Below, piece after piece: positions 24,834-32,871 of a DNA stretch of 38,461 bases. The stretch comes from Bacteroidota bacterium (lineage in GTDB: Bacteria; Bacteroidota; Bacteroidia; Chitinophagales; Chitinophagaceae), in the NCBI GenBank assembly GCA_023409975.1, contig JAEYQO010000093.1, forward strand, positions 1 to 38,461, read 5' to 3'. The notes under the pieces are model-generated. The model was not told the origin of the DNA. It worked only from the letters and a program-made list of their open reading frames with translations, and searched no databases. Made by a program: the position numbers and the translations under genes. The stretch's first letter is position 1; every line of letters starts with the position of its first letter.

Positions 24834-25001
24834 AAATAGATTCTGAGATTACAAAGCCTTGTTCAGGGGAGGCTGTTATTATAAACCTGAATAAGATTTA
24901 TGCCAGCCGGTGCAGTAAAAGAAGTAGTATTTATTCTTATTTGAGTGGGGAATTTATATGATGGTATGGATTTTAAGACTATTTGGGAAATCACCTGCCA
25001 C

Positions 25002-25364
25002 ATGAATAAGCCACTTTCACTTACGCAAGCGCAACAGATCTGCAGTACCTATCAATTCCTGGAGGGACAGCAGTATGATAAAGCGTTTGGAAATACGACG
25101 CCGATCATTGCTGTTCTGGTAGCACCCTTCGATGAAAAAGCGCAGCAGGAGTTTATGGATGATTTTGATCTGCTTGGATATACCGACCTCAGGCCATATG
25201 ACCCTTCGCAGGGATATGATGTTATTGTAGTCTCGAGGTATCAGCCCGATGAAGAAATCTGCCTCTGGATGGATGTTCGCAGTTTCGTGAAGCGGAACAT
25301 GCATCAGGTCGCAGCCTGCCGACAGCAGTATTTGATTGCTACCGATATCGAAGTGGCGATTTGA
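25002..25364 (+). CDS. Hypothetical protein, unknown function
   Basis: 120 residues from the ATG at 25002 (MNKPLSLTQAQQICSTYQFL). In-frame starts also exist at 24966 (ATG) and 24945 (GTG), but the extra residues look unlike a protein start. A TATTTGG box at 24980-24986 would fit the shorter form. The text is a compact mixed alpha/beta domain (PIIAVLVAPFDEKAQ, YDVIVVSRYQPD, ICLWMDVRSFVKRN) without signal peptide or membrane segment. No family is recognised. A terminator follows directly. Confidence 0.75.
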   Translation: MNKPLSLTQAQQICSTYQFLEGQQYDKAFGNTTPIIAVLVAPFDEKAQQEFMDDFDLLGYTDLRPYDPSQGYDVIVVSRYQPDEEICLWMDVRSFVKRNMHQVAACRQQYLIATDIEVAI

Positions 25365-25385
25365 TTTGAAAACATAACCGGAAGG

Positions 25386-25414
25386 CGCCCTTGCAACACG
25401 CGGGGCGTTTTTTT
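25386..25414 (+). terminator. Intrinsic terminator after the 25002-25364 gene
   Basis: CGCCC (25386-25390) pairs with GGGCG (25403-25407), extended by wobble pairs, and is followed by seven T (25408-25414). Confidence 0.65.
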
Positions 25415-25450
25415 ATGCACTGCATTATATTTACTCTTCAAACCGGCAAC

Positions 25451-25831
25451 ATGACTGAACAGGAAAACGCCTCTGAAGCGGAATTGGTAGACCTCTCCTA
25501 TGTTTACGAACTGGCAGACGGGCGGAAAGAGTTTGTGCATCAGTTGCTGTCTATCTTTCTGGAAAATACCCCGCCAGCTGTAACGGAGCTTGAAAGGCTG
25601 GTGAAAGAAACAGATGACTGGGAATCTATTTCCAAAAAAGCCCATTTTCTGAAATCGAGTCTGGGTGTGGTGAAAGTCCAGGGATTGCATGAGCGTCTCC
25701 AGGAGATAGAAACCATTTCACGCGACCGTCCGGACCGGCAGGTTATTGAACAGTTACTGGAGGAGGTACTGGACAGGTTTCAAAAAGCGGAACCGGTCAT
25801 CAGAGCGGAATTCAGGCTGGCAGACGGATAA
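25451..25831 (+). CDS. Orphan HPt-domain phosphotransfer protein
   Basis: 126 residues from the ATG at 25451 (MTEQENASEAEL); the longer frame from 25391 would start inside the upstream terminator region. It is a four-helix HPt domain: DLSYVYELADGRKEFVHQLL, then SISKKAHFLKSSLGVVKVQG, where His65 in the AHFLKSS motif is the phospho-acceptor. Such proteins relay phosphate between a hybrid sensor kinase and a response regulator. No kinase or regulator is in the window, so its partners are unknown. Confidence 0.9.
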   Translation: MTEQENASEAELVDLSYVYELADGRKEFVHQLLSIFLENTPPAVTELERLVKETDDWESISKKAHFLKSSLGVVKVQGLHERLQEIETISRDRPDRQVIEQLLEEVLDRFQKAEPVIRAEFRLADG

Positions 25832-25883
25832 AGTCTTTAAAAGATTTGTACATATTCAGCGGAAAAATACCTGTCTGAAACCC

Positions 25884-25914
25884 TTTCCTGTTCGGGTCTA
25901 CACCCCTACTTTCG
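25884..25914 (+). promoter_or_regulatory. Candidate promoter for tex
   Basis: TTTC (25884-25887), a 19-base spacer and TACTTTCG (25907-25914) resemble the Bacteroidota TTTG-N19-TAnnTTTG pattern, 24 bases before the ATG at 25939. Confidence 0.4.
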
Positions 25915-25938
25915 CAGTCCTTATAACAGAAAGAAATC

Positions 25939-28170
25939 ATGTTGGAATTTGCAGCGGGAGTGAGCAGCAGGCTCGGACTGAACCCCAAAAACGTATCAAC
26001 CGTTCTGGAACTGTTGAACGAGGGGGCGACCATACCATTTATTGCCCGATACAGAAAAGACAGTACCGGCGCGCTGGACGAAGTAGCCATTCAAAAAATA
26101 CAGGACGAGGCGCGTACTCTCAAGGAATACACGGAGCGGAAAGCGTTCATCATTAAAACCATCAGTGAACAGGGGAAGATGACTGAGGAGCTCGCTGAAA
26201 AGATCGGGCGGGCTGCGACCATCAATGAACTGGAAGATATTTACCTGCCATATAAACCCAAACGTAAGACGAAAGCGCAGGTAGCGCGGGAGAATGGGCT
26301 GGAACCACTGGCAACCCTGCTTCTTAAACAGGAAGCCATCGATCCGTTATTGGAGGCGGGTTCGTTCCTGAACGATCAGGTTAAAACACCCGAGGAGGCA
26401 CTACAGGGTGCGCGTGATATTATCGCTGAAACCGTGAATGAGGACGCTGAGACCAGGAACAGCATGCGGAAGTTTTTTGAGGAACAGGCGATGGTACAAA
26501 GCAAGGTGCTACCGGATATGGAAGAGAAAGGTGCCAAGTACAAAGACTATTTCGACTTTTCCGAACCGGTGGGGAAGATCCCATCTCACCGGATACTCGC
26601 TGTATTGCGGGGCTTTATGGAAGGTGTACTCCGAATGACCATTGCACCTTCGGAAGAAACAGCCCTTGAGATACTGAATAAACGATTTGTTGTGGCAGAC
26701 AACCCGGCAGCAGACATAGTGAAGAAAGCTGTTAAAGATGCTTACCGGCGCTTGTTGCAGCCGGCCCTGGAAACGGAATTCAGGACGGCGCTAAAGACGA
26801 AGGCAGACGAGGAGGCTATAGATGTGTTCGCTGAGAATCTGCGGCAGCTTTTATTGTCCTCACCCCTCGGAGGAAAACACATACTGGCGATTGACCCGGG
26901 TTACAGAACAGGCTGCAAGGTAGTTTGTCTGGATAATAAGGGGGAGTTGAAGAAAACGGATCTTATTTACGTACACGAACAAAACTTCAGACTGACCGAA
27001 GCCGAGAAAAAGGTAAGGGGACTGGTGCAGGAATTTGGCATAGAGGCCATAGCGGTAGGAGATGGAACGGCCGGGCGGGAGACAGAGCAGTTTATTAAGA
27101 AGCTGGCTTTGGGATTGCCGGTATTTCTGGTAAATGAGGATGGCGCTTCTGTGTACTCTGCTTCGGAAACAGCACGGGAGGAATTTCCTGACCAGGATAT
27201 TACAGTTCGGGGGGCGGTGAGCATTGGTCGTCGATTGATGGATCCACTGGCAGAGCTGGTAAAGATAGACCCGAAGAGTATCGGTGTGGGTCAATATCAG
27301 CATGATGTAAACCAGACAAGACTGAAGGAACGGCTGGACCAGACTGTGGTGAGCTGCGTGAACGCCGTTGGGGTAAACCTCAATACAGCCAGTAAGCACC
27401 TTCTGAGCTATGTGAGCGGTATCGGACCCTCAATTGCGGAGAACATTGTGAGACTCCGCGGGGAACAGGGTGGATTCAAAAATCGCAAAGAGCTATTGAA
27501 AGTTCCCAGGTTGGGCGCTAAGGCCTTTGAGCAATGTGCGGGCTTTCTGAGGGTGAAAGAAAGTGAGAATCCATTAGATGCCAGCGCTGTGCATCCTGAG
27601 GCTTATGAGCTGGTGATGCAGATGGCTGCAGACCTGAATGTGGAGGTGAAGCAACTGATTGGTAACAATGAGCTCCTCCGTCAGATCAAACCAGGTAAAT
27701 ATGTGTCTGAGCGTTTTGGTATCCATACGGTAGAGGACATCGTTAAGGAATTGCAGAAACCAGGGCTAGATCCGCGCAGTGAGGCCGTGGCCTTCGAATT
27801 TGCCAATGTTTATAGTATAGAGGAGCTGTACCCCGGGATGATCCTGCCGGGTATCGTTACGAATCTGACCCGCTTTGGTGCTTTTGTAGATATTGGTGTG
27901 AAGCAGGATGGACTGGTGCATGTTTCAGAGATAGCGCACCGTTATATTTCTGATCCTGCCGAAGCATTAAAATTGAATGACAAGGTTCAGGTGAAAGTGC
28001 TGGAAGTGGACCAGGCGAGAAAACGTATTGCCTTATCCATCAAACAAACTCAGGAAGCACCTGCACAACGGGCAGGAGGTGGACGTCAGCGTCGTGAGAC
28101 GAAACCGGCTGAAAAAGCGGTAACGATGGATGATGCATTGAGCCTGTTGAAAAAGAAATTCGGCAAATAA
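25939..28170 (+). CDS. tex: Tex-like RNA-binding transcriptional accessory protein
   Basis: 743 residues, the usual Tex length. The N-terminal Tex region shows TIPFIARYRKDSTGALDE and DIYLPYKPKRKTKAQVAREN. A YqgF-like RNase H fold starts near residue 314 (HILAIDPGYRTGCKVV, then VGDGTAGRETEQFI). Helix-hairpin-helix units lie at about 490-540 (LSYVSGIGPSIAENIVRLRG). A C-terminal S1 RNA-binding domain lies at about 631-703 (GIVTNLTRFGAFVDIGVKQD, LVHVSEIA). Tex binds nucleic acids and affects transcription and translation fidelity. The tail after 705 is basic and low complexity. It is convergent with the DUF4783 gene, only 12 bases apart. Confidence 0.96.
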   Translation: MLEFAAGVSSRLGLNPKNVSTVLELLNEGATIPFIARYRKDSTGALDEVAIQKIQDEARTLKEYTERKAFIIKTISEQGKMTEELAEKIGRAATINELEDIYLPYKPKRKTKAQVARENGLEPLATLLLKQEAIDPLLEAGSFLNDQVKTPEEALQGARDIIAETVNEDAETRNSMRKFFEEQAMVQSKVLPDMEEKGAKYKDYFDFSEPVGKIPSHRILAVLRGFMEGVLRMTIAPSEETALEILNKRFVVADNPAADIVKKAVKDAYRRLLQPALETEFRTALKTKADEEAIDVFAENLRQLLLSSPLGGKHILAIDPGYRTGCKVVCLDNKGELKKTDLIYVHEQNFRLTEAEKKVRGLVQEFGIEAIAVGDGTAGRETEQFIKKLALGLPVFLVNEDGASVYSASETAREEFPDQDITVRGAVSIGRRLMDPLAELVKIDPKSIGVGQYQHDVNQTRLKERLDQTVVSCVNAVGVNLNTASKHLLSYVSGIGPSIAENIVRLRGEQGGFKNRKELLKVPRLGAKAFEQCAGFLRVKESENPLDASAVHPEAYELVMQMAADLNVEVKQLIGNNELLRQIKPGKYVSERFGIHTVEDIVKELQKPGLDPRSEAVAFEFANVYSIEELYPGMILPGIVTNLTRFGAFVDIGVKQDGLVHVSEIAHRYISDPAEALKLNDKVQVKVLEVDQARKRIALSIKQTQEAPAQRAGGGRQRRETKPAEKAVTMDDALSLLKKKFGK

Positions 28171-28182
28171 AGTTGTGGGCGG

Positions 28183-28587
28183 TTAGCGCTCGATCCGGAG
28201 CTCCTGAAGTACGGGAGTTCCATTTTCCCTGCGTAGTGCAAAATAGGTCTGGAACGTACCGCCGGAAGTAGTCAAAGTCCCGATGACATAACCACCATTG
28301 GGACTTTCCTTTTTCATATTTGTTTTATAGGCTTTAGGGGTATTCTTACTAAAGAACTCGCGAAGGATCATCTCTGCCTGCGACTTGCTGTAGGTAGCCT
28401 GGGTGCCGGTGATGTTCAATACCACCGAAGGTCCGAGGTATCTGGATATTCCCCCTACATTGCCGGATCCCAGGGCTGTGGCCATATGCTCACAATTGGA
28501 CTGGGCGTTGGCGGGCGTCTGTAGTATCAGGGCCAGCAACACCAGCAATAAAGACCGGATTATCGATTTCTGCACACTCTTTCTCAC
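28183..28587 (-). CDS. DUF4783-type secreted protein
   Basis: About 134 residues when started at the GTG at 28587, which gives a clean signal peptide (basic RKSVQKSIIR, then SLLLVLLALILQTPANAQS). An in-frame ATG 16 codons upstream (28635) would leave an unusually long N-terminus. The mature part (CEHMATALGSGNVGGISRYL, GGTFQTYFALRRENG, LQELRIE) resembles the NTF2-like DUF4783 family common in Bacteroidota, exported and of unknown function. I recognise the family by pattern only. Confidence 0.8.
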   Translation of the reverse strand: MRKSVQKSIIRSLLLVLLALILQTPANAQSNCEHMATALGSGNVGGISRYLGPSVVLNITGTQATYSKSQAEMILREFFSKNTPKAYKTNMKKESPNGGYVIGTLTTSGGTFQTYFALRRENGTPVLQELRIER

Positions 28588-28732
28588 GATACCGGCATAC
28601 AGATCAATTAATATGCCATTTGCAGTAGGAAACATGGATCAGGATCATGAGGCTTCTGCTCAAGGCCTAAAGCTACGATTTATGCATGTGAAAAGCGAGT
28701 TGGGGAGTTGAACCGTAATAAGGTCAAACAAT

Positions 28733-28740
28733 TATCTTTG
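28733..28740 (+). promoter_or_regulatory. -7 promoter element of pheS
   Basis: TATCTTTG matches TAnnTTTG exactly. Four bases later comes the ATG at 28745, predicting a leaderless or nearly leaderless mRNA. A GTTG at 28707-28710 may be the -33 box with a long spacer. Confidence 0.5.
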
Positions 28741-28744
28741 TGCG

Positions 28745-29773
28745 ATGCAGGAGTTACAGCAGAGACTCAAAGCTTTGGAAGAAGAAATTCTGGCTTTTGA
28801 ACCAAAAGATGCCGCTGAATTGGAGGCTTACCGGATTCGGTTTCTTGGAACCAAAGGAATTGTGAAAGAAGTCTTCGGGATGATGAAGCAGGTACCAGCG
28901 GAGCAAAAAAAGGAGGCAGGTCAGCTGTTGAATGCCTTCAAGCAGCTCGCGGAGTCGAAGCACGAATCATTCAAGCACCTGCAACAAGCCGCAAAAAGCT
29001 CAACAAACCAACAGGATATCACCCTACCGGGAACTCCCGTTCCCCTGGGCACCAGGCATCCGTTGAGAATCGTTGAGAATACCATTGTAAACATCTTTAC
29101 CCGACTGGGATTCAGTGTGGCCAGCGGACCGGAGATAGAGGACGACTGGCACAACTTCACCAGCATGAACCTGCCGGAGCATCATCCGGCGCGTGATATG
29201 CAGGATACTTTTTACGTTTCCACCAATCCCGACTGGCTGCTGCGGACCCATAGTTCGTCCATTCAGGCCAGGGTGATGGAGCAGGAAAAACCACCGATAC
29301 GTGTTATCTGTCCCGGAAGAGTCTATAGAAATGAAACTATTTCTGCCAGGGCACACTGCTTCTTTCACCAGGTGGAAGGCCTGTACATAGACAAGGATGT
29401 ATCCTTTGCTGATCTGAAGCAAACCCTATATCATTTTGTAACGGAGATGTTCGGGTCTGGAGTGAAAGTCAGGTTCCGTCCTTCCTACTTCCCATTTACG
29501 GAGCCCAGTGCAGAGATGGATATCTCCTGTACCGTCTGTCAGGGTAACGGATGCAGCCTTTGCAAGCATACCGGCTGGGTGGAGATCCTTGGTTGTGGTA
29601 TGGTACACCCGAATGTCCTACGTAATTTCAATATTGACCCAGAGGTTTATACCGGTTATGCATTTGGGATGGGAGTTGAAAGAATTACCCAGATACGTTA
29701 CCAGGTCAATGACCTGCGACTTTATTCGCAGAATGATGTCCGCTTTTTGCGACAGTTTCAAAGTCTGCCCTGA
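28745..29773 (+). CDS. pheS: Phenylalanine--tRNA ligase alpha subunit
   Basis: 342 residues. The N-terminal coiled coil (about 1-85) binds tRNA. The class II catalytic domain follows: HPARDMQDTFYV, LLRTHSSSIQARVM (motif 2 region), CPGRVYRNETISARAH, FRPSYFPFTEPSAEMDI and the motif 3 FGMGVERI. It forms a heterotetramer with PheT to charge tRNA-Phe in the cytoplasm. pheT is not adjacent; instead an SDR epimerase gene follows after 26 bases, so the subunits are encoded apart, as in many Bacteroidota. Confidence 0.98.
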   Translation: MQELQQRLKALEEEILAFEPKDAAELEAYRIRFLGTKGIVKEVFGMMKQVPAEQKKEAGQLLNAFKQLAESKHESFKHLQQAAKSSTNQQDITLPGTPVPLGTRHPLRIVENTIVNIFTRLGFSVASGPEIEDDWHNFTSMNLPEHHPARDMQDTFYVSTNPDWLLRTHSSSIQARVMEQEKPPIRVICPGRVYRNETISARAHCFFHQVEGLYIDKDVSFADLKQTLYHFVTEMFGSGVKVRFRPSYFPFTEPSAEMDISCTVCQGNGCSLCKHTGWVEILGCGMVHPNVLRNFNIDPEVYTGYAFGMGVERITQIRYQVNDLRLYSQNDVRFLRQFQSLP

Positions 29774-29799
29774 ATTCTTCTGAAAGTGCCGAGGGCAAT

Positions 29800-30846
29800 A
29801 TGAGCATCGATCAGGAAAACATGATTGACCAAAACAGACCAGGACCTGGCAATTCCGGAGGGCTTATCCTTGTGACCGGTGGAAGCGGTTTCCTGGGCAG
29901 GCATCTGGTACGGGCGCTTTCGGGAAGAGGAAAGAAGGTGCGGGCATTGTATAATAGCACGCCTCCTGATGAAGCGCTGCGGGCGCTACCCGGTGTGAGC
30001 TGGGCGCCGTGTGACCTGCTGGATATATTCGCAGTTGAAGAAATACTGGAAGATGTAACGGAGATTTACCATTGTGCTGCAGTCGTATCTTTTCATCCCA
30101 GACATAAAGAGCGGATGATGCATTTTAACGTGGAGAGCACGGCGAACCTGGTGAATGAAGCCCTGCTGCGTCCTGTAAAAAAGTTCCTGTTCGTAAGCTC
30201 TGTTGCTGCCCTGGGAAGGGGTGAAAACAAGAAGCTGATTGATGAGGAAGAACAGTGGGAGGAGAGTAAGTTTAATTCCAGGTATGGGCAGAGTAAGCAC
30301 CTGGCGGAGATGGAAGTCTGGCGGGGCGCGGCTGAAGGGCTGAATATGGTGATTGTGAACCCTGGCATCATTTTAGGGGAAGGAAACTGGGAAGAAGGCT
30401 CTGCGAGACTGATGAAAGTGGTGGATGGCGAGTTTCCTTTTTACACACAGGGCATTAATGCCTGGGTAGATGTGGCTGATGTAGTAGCGATTATGCAACA
30501 GCTTATGGAGGGTGATATCAGCAACGAGCGGTTTATATTGAGTGCTGGCAATTTCTCTTATAAAGATGTCTTCACAGAAATGGCCCGTGCTTTAGGGAAA
30601 AAGCCACCCCGTATTGCTGCGGGTCCCTTTCTGACAGGAATTGTCTGGAGATGGAGTATGTTTAAGTCAATGGTATTCGGAGAAACAGTCAGTGTTACGA
30701 AGGAAACAGCGAGAACTGCACAGAAACAGGTTTTTTACGATAACAGCAAACTCTCCGGATTTCTGCCCGGATTTGCCTATAAAGAACTCGGTGAAACAAT
30801 AGCCAGGATGGCCGCTTCGTTCAGAAAGGATCATCCTGATCGATGA
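29800..30846 (+). CDS. NAD(P)-dependent epimerase/dehydratase (extended SDR)
   Basis: 348 residues. ILVTGGSGFLGRHLVRAL near residues 27-44 is the Rossmann TGxxGxxG motif. Later come CAAVVSFHPRH, the SSVAALGRGE strand and the catalytic YGQSKHLAEMEV (YxxxK), with VNPGIILGEG after it. This is the classical extended short-chain dehydrogenase layout, as in dihydroflavonol-4-reductase-like and sugar epimerases. The substrate cannot be read. The first 20 residues are polar and may be an extension; an alternative ATG lies at 29821. Likely cotranscribed with pheS. Confidence 0.92.
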   Translation: MSIDQENMIDQNRPGPGNSGGLILVTGGSGFLGRHLVRALSGRGKKVRALYNSTPPDEALRALPGVSWAPCDLLDIFAVEEILEDVTEIYHCAAVVSFHPRHKERMMHFNVESTANLVNEALLRPVKKFLFVSSVAALGRGENKKLIDEEEQWEESKFNSRYGQSKHLAEMEVWRGAAEGLNMVIVNPGIILGEGNWEEGSARLMKVVDGEFPFYTQGINAWVDVADVVAIMQQLMEGDISNERFILSAGNFSYKDVFTEMARALGKKPPRIAAGPFLTGIVWRWSMFKSMVFGETVSVTKETARTAQKQVFYDNSKLSGFLPGFAYKELGETIARMAASFRKDHPDR

Positions 30847-30855
30847 TGAAAAATT

Positions 30856-30888
30856 TTTGGTTTGTTAACAAAAACATTTGTAATCTTG
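30856..30888 (+). promoter_or_regulatory. Candidate promoter for rho
   Basis: TTTG (30856-30859), a 21-base spacer and TAATCTTG (30881-30888) fit the Bacteroidota promoter with one mismatch. The implied leader is about 120 nt before the ATG at 31018. Confidence 0.45.
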
Positions 30889-30900
30889 CTTCCGGAAGGG

Positions 30901-30949
30901 TCACCCGACCATATTCCTCCTTTCAATCACTCTTGTTTCCCATTCTTTT
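30901..30949 (+). promoter_or_regulatory. C-rich, G-poor leader segment of rho (rut-like)
   Basis: This 49-base stretch in the predicted rho leader has 18 C and only 2 G and no obvious stem. Such pyrimidine-rich unstructured RNA is the type of site Rho loads on. It could mediate autoregulation by premature termination, as known for E. coli rho; the role here is inferred. Confidence 0.45.
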
Positions 30950-31017
30950 AAGTGATAATTAATTCATCTTTTTAAGAGAAAACAGAATAATAGATTCTTT
31001 TCAAGAAAAAAGCACAC

Positions 31018-32793
31018 ATGCCTTACGACATTTTGCAATTGAACGATATGCTCGTTCCCGAGCTATTAGACGTCGCAGAGAACTTAAAAATTACCAACGC
31101 CCGCACTATGGATAAACAGTCGCTCATCTATAAAATACTGGATCAGCAAGCGCTGGAAAACACTGGCGGCAAGACTCCGGAGAAGGGGCCTGCCGAAGAG
31201 AAAAAGCGCAGGGGGCGGAAACCTAAATCTGAAACGAAAGAAGCAGAGGCTGAACAATCGCCTGCGAAGGAAACGTCTCCTGAAGAAGCTACTGCTTCTG
31301 TGTCTGAAGAGGCACAGACGGATGCCGGTGATGCAGATGCAAAACGGCGCAGGACACGCAAACCCCGTGAAGAGTTTCGACATGGAGAAAAGCCGGAGCA
31401 GGCTGCAAAAGAAACAAATACCAGTGGGGACGAAGCTGTTCCTGCAGGCTGGAGCAAGCTCATGAACGATATCGATGAAACCGCGCCTGCAGAACAGGTA
31501 GCTGTTACTGCTTCGGTAGAACCGACAGAAGAATCGGGTATCATTATGCCGCCTGCAGAAGAATCCGAGGTTCAGCAACCTCAGGAACCTGCAGCACCCG
31601 CTGAAAAGGCACCCGCACAACAACACCAGCATCAGAACCGTCGCAGGGAAAACCAATACGGCGGCTTCAACGTAGAATTCGATGGCGTTGTATTCAGCGA
31701 AGGTGTGCTGGAAATGATGCCTGATGGTTATGGATTTCTGCGGAGCTCTGACTATAACTACCTGAGTTCCCCTGATGATATTTATGTTTCGCCTTCACAG
31801 ATCAAACTGTTTGGTCTGAAAACGGGTGATACCGTAAAAGGCAGTGTCCGTCCACCGAAAGAAGGCGAGAAATACTTTGCTCTCCTGAAAGTGGAAACAA
31901 TCAATGGCCGTCATCCGGATGAGATCCGCGACCGGGTACCATTTGATTATCTGACGCCACTATTCCCCTTTGAAAAACTGAACCTGGCGAAACACGGCAG
32001 CAGTAACAGTGTCCGGATCATTGATCTTTTCACACCTATTGGTAAAGGCCAGCGAGGATTGATCGTGGCCCAGCCAAAGACGGGTAAGACGATGTTGCTG
32101 AAAGAAGTTGCTAATGCGATCGCAGCTAACCATCCAGAGTGTTACCTGATGATTGTGCTGGTGGATGAACGTCCGGAAGAGGTGACTGATATGCAACGCA
32201 GTGTGCGTGCTGAGGTGATCGCTTCTACTTTCGATGAGCCTGCAGACAAGCACGTAAAGGTTTCAACCATCGCCCTTCAGAAAGCCAAGAGATTGGTCGA
32301 AGTAGGTCATGACGTAGTTATTCTGCTGGATTCCATCACCCGTCTGGCGAGAGCGCATAATACAGTGGCTCCGGCTTCAGGCAAGGTATTATCCGGTGGT
32401 GTGGAAGCAAACGCCATGCAGAAGCCTAAACAGTTCTTCGGTGCTGCGCGTAAGATTGAGAATGGCGGATCGCTGACGATACTTGCAACGGCGCTGATTG
32501 ACACTGGTTCTAAAATGGATGAGGTGATCTTTGAAGAGTTTAAAGGAACAGGCAATATGGAATTACAGCTCGACCGTCGCCTGGCCAATAAGCGCGTATT
32601 CCCTTCTATCGATATCACTTCCTCTTCCACCCGTCGCGATGATCTGCTTCATGATAAGGATACACTCAACAAGATGTGGATCATGAGAAATCATATAGCT
32701 GACATGAACACTGATGAGGCTATGCAGTTCCTATTGCAACAGATGCGTGGAACAAAGAGCAACGAGGAGTTCCTGGCTACAATGAATAAATAG
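31018..32793 (+). CDS. rho: Transcription termination factor Rho with long disordered insert
   Basis: 591 residues, about 170 more than E. coli Rho. Residues 1-45 are the N-terminal Rho helix bundle (LNDMLVPELLDVAENLKI). Residues about 48-215 are a disordered, E/A/P/K-rich region with two basic patches (EKKRRGRKPKSE and KRRRTRKPRE). An RNA-binding cold-shock-like domain follows (GVLEMMPDGYGFLRSSDYNY), then the RecA-type motor with Walker A QPKTGKTMLL near 352, VDERPEEVTDM, LLDSITRLARAHN and the Q/R-loop GGVEANAMQKPKQFFGAARK. The hexameric helicase ends transcription. Insertions of this kind are typical of Bacteroidota, and in Bacteroides thetaiotaomicron the region supports phase separation. 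Confidence 0.98.
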   Translation: MPYDILQLNDMLVPELLDVAENLKITNARTMDKQSLIYKILDQQALENTGGKTPEKGPAEEKKRRGRKPKSETKEAEAEQSPAKETSPEEATASVSEEAQTDAGDADAKRRRTRKPREEFRHGEKPEQAAKETNTSGDEAVPAGWSKLMNDIDETAPAEQVAVTASVEPTEESGIIMPPAEESEVQQPQEPAAPAEKAPAQQHQHQNRRRENQYGGFNVEFDGVVFSEGVLEMMPDGYGFLRSSDYNYLSSPDDIYVSPSQIKLFGLKTGDTVKGSVRPPKEGEKYFALLKVETINGRHPDEIRDRVPFDYLTPLFPFEKLNLAKHGSSNSVRIIDLFTPIGKGQRGLIVAQPKTGKTMLLKEVANAIAANHPECYLMIVLVDERPEEVTDMQRSVRAEVIASTFDEPADKHVKVSTIALQKAKRLVEVGHDVVILLDSITRLARAHNTVAPASGKVLSGGVEANAMQKPKQFFGAARKIENGGSLTILATALIDTGSKMDEVIFEEFKGTGNMELQLDRRLANKRVFPSIDITSSSTRRDDLLHDKDTLNKMWIMRNHIADMNTDEAMQFLLQQMRGTKSNEEFLATMNK

Positions 32794-32814
32794 TAACTAA
32801 CATTTTTCAGGATT

Positions 32815-32855
32815 AAAAAAGAGAGGGATCGCTAATCGCGATCCCTCTCTTTTTT
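32815..32855. terminator. Bidirectional intrinsic terminator between rho and the esterase gene
   Basis: GAGAGGGATCGC (32821-32832) pairs perfectly with GCGATCCCTCTC (32838-32849) around a 5-base loop. Six A precede and six T follow, so it works on both strands for the convergent genes ending at 32793 and 32872. Confidence 0.95.
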
Positions 32856-32871
32856 AAGGCTAGTGTGACTA

